42,497 bases of DNA from Corynebacterium sp. GTDB lineage: Bacteria > Actinomycetota > Actinomycetes > Mycobacteriales > Mycobacteriaceae. Below are positions 39,363 through 42,497 of this stretch, one piece after another. Made by a program: the position numbers and the translations under genes. Under the pieces are notes generated by a model. The model made no database searches. It was not told the DNA's origin and worked only from the letters and a program-made list of their open reading frames with translations. The stretch spans positions 1-42,497 of the forward strand of contig NZ_JALAGY010000041.1 in the NCBI RefSeq assembly GCF_022712195.1, read 5' to 3'. Position 1 is the first letter of the stretch, and each line of letters begins with the position of its first letter.

Positions 39363-39384
39363 CGCGGGGCCGGGAGGCCCCGCG
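39363..39384. terminator. Bidirectional terminator after pntB
   Basis: CGCGGGGCC (39363-39371) pairs perfectly with GGCCCCGCG (39376-39384), loop GGGA. It lies four bases after the pntB stop and just beyond the stop of the convergent minus-strand gene. Confidence 0.65.
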
Positions 39385-39388
39385 AAGC

Positions 39389-40450
39389 CTACGCCCCGTC
39401 GCCGGGCCGGACGTCCTCCGGTCGCGGAGCGGCGGGGGCGGTGCCGTCTCCGAAAGGTGAGCCGCCGAGCCGCTCCCTGCCGTGGACGGAGAGGAACCCC
39501 GCCGGGTCAGGCCCCACAGCCACGACCCCGGTGGGGTTCACGTCTGTGTGGACGATGTAGTAGTGGTCCTTGATCTGACCGAAGTTGGTGGTGTCCCCGA
39601 AACCGGGGGTCTGGAAGAGATCCCGCAGGTAGCCCCAGAGGTTCGGCCTGCTGGAGATCGTGTACCGGTTGCACTTGAAGTGCCCGTGGTAGACCATGTC
39701 GAAACGCACGAGGGTGACGAAGAGGTAGATGTCGGCCAGCGTGATGTGCTCTCCCACCAGATAGCGCTGTCCGCCGAGACGTTCCTCGAGCATGTCGAGG
39801 GTGTCGAAGAGTTCGCTGAAGGCCTTCTCATAGGCTGACTGTGAACCGGCGAAACCGCACTTGTAGACGCCGTTGTTCACGGTGCGGAACACCCGGTCGG
39901 CGATACTGTCGATCTCTTCCCGGAGTCCGACGGGGTAGAGGTCCGGCGCTCCGTCGCGGTGCAACGGCGTCCACTCGGTGACGAAGTCGCGGACCATCGT
40001 CCGGAAGTCGTTGGTGACGACCGCCCTGGACTCGACGTCGACCAGGGCGGGGACCGTGATCCCCTTGGGGTAGTCGGCGTAGCGGTGCAGGTAGCAGTCC
40101 CGTAGTCGACCGACGCCCAGCACCGGGTCGACGGAGTCGGGATCCAGGTCGAAGGTCCACGACTTCCAGTCGTGGGTGGGGCCGGCGAGTCCCAGGGACA
40201 GCGGCGCGGGCCGGCCCGGGTCGTCCGCGCCGTCGAGCCCCGTGAGCCGACGGACGATCACCGCGCGGTGCGCCCAGGGGCAGGCGCGCGCTGCGACCAG
40301 ACGGTAGCGTCCGGCCTCGACGGGCCAGGGGGACCCCTGGCCTGACGCGGTCGTCCTCGGGTCGAATCCGGACGGGTCGGCGACCACACGGTCGTCGATG
40401 TAGTTCATGTCCCTGTTGAAGCCTTCGGCGCCGCTGGCGACGTAGCCCAT
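39389..40450 (-). CDS. Xi-class glutathione S-transferase / glutathionyl-hydroquinone reductase-like
   Basis: The 353-residue protein has the signature ACPWAHRAVIVRRL with catalytic Cys57, and later blocks PALVDVESRAVVTNDF, GVYKCGFAGSQSAYEKAF and RFDMVYHGHFKCNRYTI, all diagnostic of the ECM4/YqjG family. These enzymes reduce thiol-conjugated hydroquinones. Corynebacteria use mycothiol and largely lack glutathione, so a mycothiol conjugate is the more likely substrate (inference). The start is ATG 40450, because a perfect AGGAGGT sits five bases upstream; the frame continues upstream but without such a site. Confidence 0.9.
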   Translation of the reverse strand: MGYVASGAEGFNRDMNYIDDRVVADPSGFDPRTTASGQGSPWPVEAGRYRLVAARACPWAHRAVIVRRLTGLDGADDPGRPAPLSLGLAGPTHDWKSWTFDLDPDSVDPVLGVGRLRDCYLHRYADYPKGITVPALVDVESRAVVTNDFRTMVRDFVTEWTPLHRDGAPDLYPVGLREEIDSIADRVFRTVNNGVYKCGFAGSQSAYEKAFSELFDTLDMLEERLGGQRYLVGEHITLADIYLFVTLVRFDMVYHGHFKCNRYTISSRPNLWGYLRDLFQTPGFGDTTNFGQIKDHYYIVHTDVNPTGVVAVGPDPAGFLSVHGRERLGGSPFGDGTAPAAPRPEDVRPGDGA

Positions 40451-40588
40451 GGTGACCTCCTGGTGTCTCTGTCTGGAGTCTGTGTCTGTTGTCTCTGCCA
40501 TGACTGTCACGGCTGCCGTGCCTGTCGTGGTCCCTGGTTCAGGTGGGGTGCGACATACCGTGTTCCTACGCGGTCGCGCCCGGGTTCT

Positions 40589-40598
40589 AGCCTAGGCT
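40589..40598 (+). promoter_or_regulatory. Palindrome over a possible promoter of the doxX gene
   Basis: AGCCTAGGCT is a perfect 10-bp palindrome. It contains TAGGCT (40593-40598) and overlaps TAGCCT (40588-40593), either of which could be a -10. No good -35 is visible. Confidence 0.3.
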
Positions 40599-40691
40599 TG
40601 ACCCACGTATCCATGCGGAAACGAGCACACAGACCAGCACGAGATCTGGCGCCAGAGGTCACCACGCCGGCGGCGCAGAAGGTGGGAGACC

Positions 40692-42047
40692 ATGGGATTG
40701 TTTGACCGGAAGGCGGACAAGGCGGACAAGGCGGACAAGGCCGGCAAGGACGACAAGGTTGACGAGTCGGTCACGTCGGGCGACGTCGGTTCGACGGCGG
40801 CGGCCGGCCGGGTGGACCACGGTGACGACGACCTGTTCGACGCCATCGACTCGGTGGACGGTATCGATGTCCCGGATGTGACCCGGCCTCTGTCCGTGCC
40901 GCAGCAGGACGGGCGGCGGGACGAACCCGGGGAGGTCGCGGGGGAGGCGTCGTCCGGGAACACTTCTGTCGTCCCGCCGGACCGCGGTTCCGCGGGGCAG
41001 ACCGGCTCCGCTGCTCCGTCGGACGACACGGAGACGGCTGACGCTGCCGGCTCCGCCGACGCCGAGGCCGACGAGGCGGGGGCCGCGAAACCGAAGCGGG
41101 ACATCTACGCGATGTCCGGCCGGGCGCGCCCGCAGCGCATCGAGCCCCGCGCGGCGGAGCCGGTGAAGTCCCCGGAGCCGTCCGACGACGCCCGCACGGA
41201 GGTCTTCGGTGCCGCTGCCGCCGACCCCGCCTACGGCGCGACCGGTGACGAGGACCAGAACCAGACCCTCGCCTTCGGCGGGTCGGCGGCCGCCGCTGGG
41301 GCGGGTCGCACCGTCCGCGGCGCGGATGACGCGGACTACGCGCAGGTGTCGCCGGCGGCGTCCGGTGAGACCGCGGACTCGCCGGAGACCTCCGTCTTCG
41401 CGGCAGGTGTAGCCGGTGAAGGAGCGGAGCCGCGTACGCTGCAGGACGACAGCGCGGCGTACTCCCCGGTGTCGCCGGTCTCCCCGGAGGGCCCTGCCGC
41501 CGATGCCGCAGGTGGTGCTGTGGTGGAGGACCCGCGGAGGGGGACCCTGGACTTCGGCCTGTTCATCCTGCGCGTCGTGATCGGTGCGATGCTCGTGGTC
41601 CGTGGTCTGCAGACGTTGTTCGCCTTCGGTGGGGACCCGGGAATCAGCGCCTTCGAGCAGATGCTGTCGGCCTACAACTTCGCCGACATCCTCGCGGTCG
41701 CCGTGCCGGTCGCGCAGATCGTGGCCGGTGGACTGCTGGTCTTCGGGCTGCTCACCCCGGTGGGGAGCGCACTGACGGTCGCGGTGGCGGGTTTCCTCGC
41801 GCTGCACAACATGTCGATCTGGGATTCAGGCTACTGGCCCTACACCCTCAGCCCCCAGGTGCAGTTCTGGGGTCTGACGGGCCTGGCCGGCCTGGTGCTG
41901 ACGTTCACGGGCCCGGGCCGCTACTCCGCGGACGTCTCGCGCGGGTGGGCCACCCGCCCGCTGGCCTCGGCCTGGGTGTTCTCGGTCGTCGGGTTGGTCG
42001 GTGCCGCCGGGCTGTGGCTGGCCGTCGGTGGCGGAAACCCGTTCTGA
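40692..42047 (+). CDS. DoxX-family membrane protein with long disordered N-terminal region
   Basis: The C-terminal part (about residues 284-451) is a DoxX/DoxD-type four- to five-helix membrane domain: LDFGLFILRVVIGAMLVVRG, then VPVAQIVAGGLLVFGLLTPVGSALTVAVAGF. DoxX proteins are linked to thiol or oxidative stress but their chemistry is uncertain. The N-terminal ~283 residues are acidic, Ala/Asp/Ser-rich and probably disordered. They begin with ADK repeats (three 9-bp DNA units, 40713-40739) and contain three T-x-x-F motifs (Thr169, Thr192, Thr233) in acidic context, like kinase sites of the GarA/OdhI type. GGTGGGAG precedes the ATG. The N-terminal part is much longer than in ordinary DoxX proteins. 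Confidence 0.85.
   Translation: MGLFDRKADKADKADKAGKDDKVDESVTSGDVGSTAAAGRVDHGDDDLFDAIDSVDGIDVPDVTRPLSVPQQDGRRDEPGEVAGEASSGNTSVVPPDRGSAGQTGSAAPSDDTETADAAGSADAEADEAGAAKPKRDIYAMSGRARPQRIEPRAAEPVKSPEPSDDARTEVFGAAAADPAYGATGDEDQNQTLAFGGSAAAAGAGRTVRGADDADYAQVSPAASGETADSPETSVFAAGVAGEGAEPRTLQDDSAAYSPVSPVSPEGPAADAAGGAVVEDPRRGTLDFGLFILRVVIGAMLVVRGLQTLFAFGGDPGISAFEQMLSAYNFADILAVAVPVAQIVAGGLLVFGLLTPVGSALTVAVAGFLALHNMSIWDSGYWPYTLSPQVQFWGLTGLAGLVLTFTGPGRYSADVSRGWATRPLASAWVFSVVGLVGAAGLWLAVGGGNPF
40713..40739 (+). repeat. Three 9-bp repeats in the doxX gene
   Basis: GCGGACAAG is present three times in a row, in frame, encoding (ADK)x3 near the N-terminus. Confidence 0.75.
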
Positions 42048-42066
42048 CCCGTTCCGGTCCGGTCAG
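42044..42066. terminator. Weak hairpin between doxX and the LysE-family gene
   Basis: CTGACC (42044-42049) can pair with GGTCAG (42061-42066) at the junction of these convergent genes. There are only six base pairs and no T-run. Confidence 0.25.
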
Positions 42067-42497
42067 CCCAGGGCGAGGCGTGCGGCCATGCCGATCATCA
42101 GCAGGCCGATCCCCAGGTTGATCCAGCGCCACACCCGTGGGCTGGAGAGGGGACGGCTGAGCAGGCGGGCGCCGTAGCCGACGGCCAGGAAGAACAGTGT
42201 GGAGGCGACCAGCGCACCGGTGGTGAAGACCCACCGTCCGGTGTCGTCGTACTGGTTGGCCATCGTCCCGAAGACGACGATGCCGTCGACGTAGGCCGCC
42301 GGGTTGAGGAAGGTCACCGCCAGAGCGGTCGGCAGGGCCGCGAAGGCGGGGTGGTGGACTGACAGGCGCTGACGGGGCGCCCGGACATCGCGTCGGGGCA
42401 GGGTGCGGGTCGCCGTGGCGACCTGGCCGCCGGTGTCGGGGACGGGGGTGTCGCCCGCCAGTGAGGACCCCGTGGAACCGTAGGGGGAACCGTGGTC
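42063..42497 (-). CDS. LysE/ArgO-family amino acid exporter, 5' part missing
   Basis: The frame is open to the window edge, so this is the C-terminal ~144 residues. It contains the family signature TFLNPAAYVDG and two or three hydrophobic helices (WVFTTGALVASTLFFLAVGYG, then INLGIGLLMIGMAARL). Ahead of these is a hydrophilic stretch rich in Arg, Pro and Gly (about 50 residues), which would be a cytoplasmic loop between helices 3 and 4. LysE/ArgO proteins export lysine, arginine or related amino acids. Family is clear from the motif; substrate and N-terminus cannot be seen. Confidence 0.82.
   Translation of the reverse strand, partial: DHGSPYGSTGSSLAGDTPVPDTGGQVATATRTLPRRDVRAPRQRLSVHHPAFAALPTALAVTFLNPAAYVDGIVVFGTMANQYDDTGRWVFTTGALVASTLFFLAVGYGARLLSRPLSSPRVWRWINLGIGLLMIGMAARLALG

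Noticed and set aside
40713..40739. CRISPR-like or microsatellite array
   Set aside because: The 9-bp units are contiguous with no spacers and are in frame in the doxX gene.

Overview
The window reads as a chromosomal segment from a high-G+C member of the Mycobacteriales, most probably a Corynebacterium. Three things point that way. The proteins look corynebacterial (AtpA, AtpB, NucS, a DUF2550 protein behind atpC). The gene order follows the Mycobacterium tuberculosis blocks atpI-atpBEFHAGDC-DUF2550 / nucS / thioredoxin-like protein, etfB-etfA-iscS-mnmA, and MetE-like-ligA-ACT-gatC-gatA-pfkA-gatB. The upstream sites fit corynebacterial habits: TANNNT -10 boxes, many apparently leaderless starts and GlxR (cAMP receptor)-like palindromes. 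The first ~40 bases are G/C homopolymers and look like a poor contig end. I see no tRNA, rRNA, CRISPR array, insertion sequence or prophage.

Layout. 1-7.8 kb: end of an AtpI-like gene, then the complete eight-gene F1Fo ATP synthase operon, closed by a strong hairpin. 7.9-13.7 kb: small housekeeping units, namely a DUF2550 membrane protein, the mismatch endonuclease NucS, a small Cys/His protein, a thioredoxin/TPR co-chaperone-like protein, a lone ABC ATPase, and a NUDIX hydrolase coupled to a THUMP-like methyltransferase. 13.8-15.8 kb: electron-transfer flavoprotein etfBA behind a GlxR-like site, ending at a perfect 19-bp stem. 15.8-20.9 kb: a cation/proton antiporter, cysteine desulfurase, MnmA and a MetE-like protein, closely spaced. 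20.9-23.5 kb, minus strand: an MhuD-type heme-degrading monooxygenase and NAD-dependent DNA ligase.

23.5-24.1 kb holds an isolated unit for a 40-residue, very acidic protein of unknown function, with operator-like palindromes upstream and a large terminator-like hairpin downstream. 24.1-36.0 kb: an exonuclease, a two-ACT threonine deaminase, an ACT protein, gatC-gatA, a second NUDIX protein, a DHA2 drug exporter, pfkA, an ArsR-SRPBCC pair, a bile acid:sodium symporter-family protein and gatB. 36.0-39.4 kb: the proton-translocating transhydrogenase pntA-pntB behind a 391-bp AT-richer leader with several inverted repeats. 39.4-42.5 kb: a xi-class glutathionyl-hydroquinone-reductase-like protein, a DoxX membrane protein with a long disordered N-terminal region, and the 3' part of a LysE-family exporter cut by the window end.

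Functionally the segment is dominated by energy conversion (ATP synthase, ETF, transhydrogenase, cation antiporter, phosphofructokinase), translation fidelity (GatCAB, and MnmA with its sulfur donor) and genome maintenance (NucS, LigA, exonuclease). The most interesting points are the orphan acidic micro-protein unit, the run of about ten leaderless-looking genes, the GlxR-like sites at etfBA and arsR, the MhuD-type enzyme, and the T-x-x-F phosphosite-like motifs in the DoxX protein.
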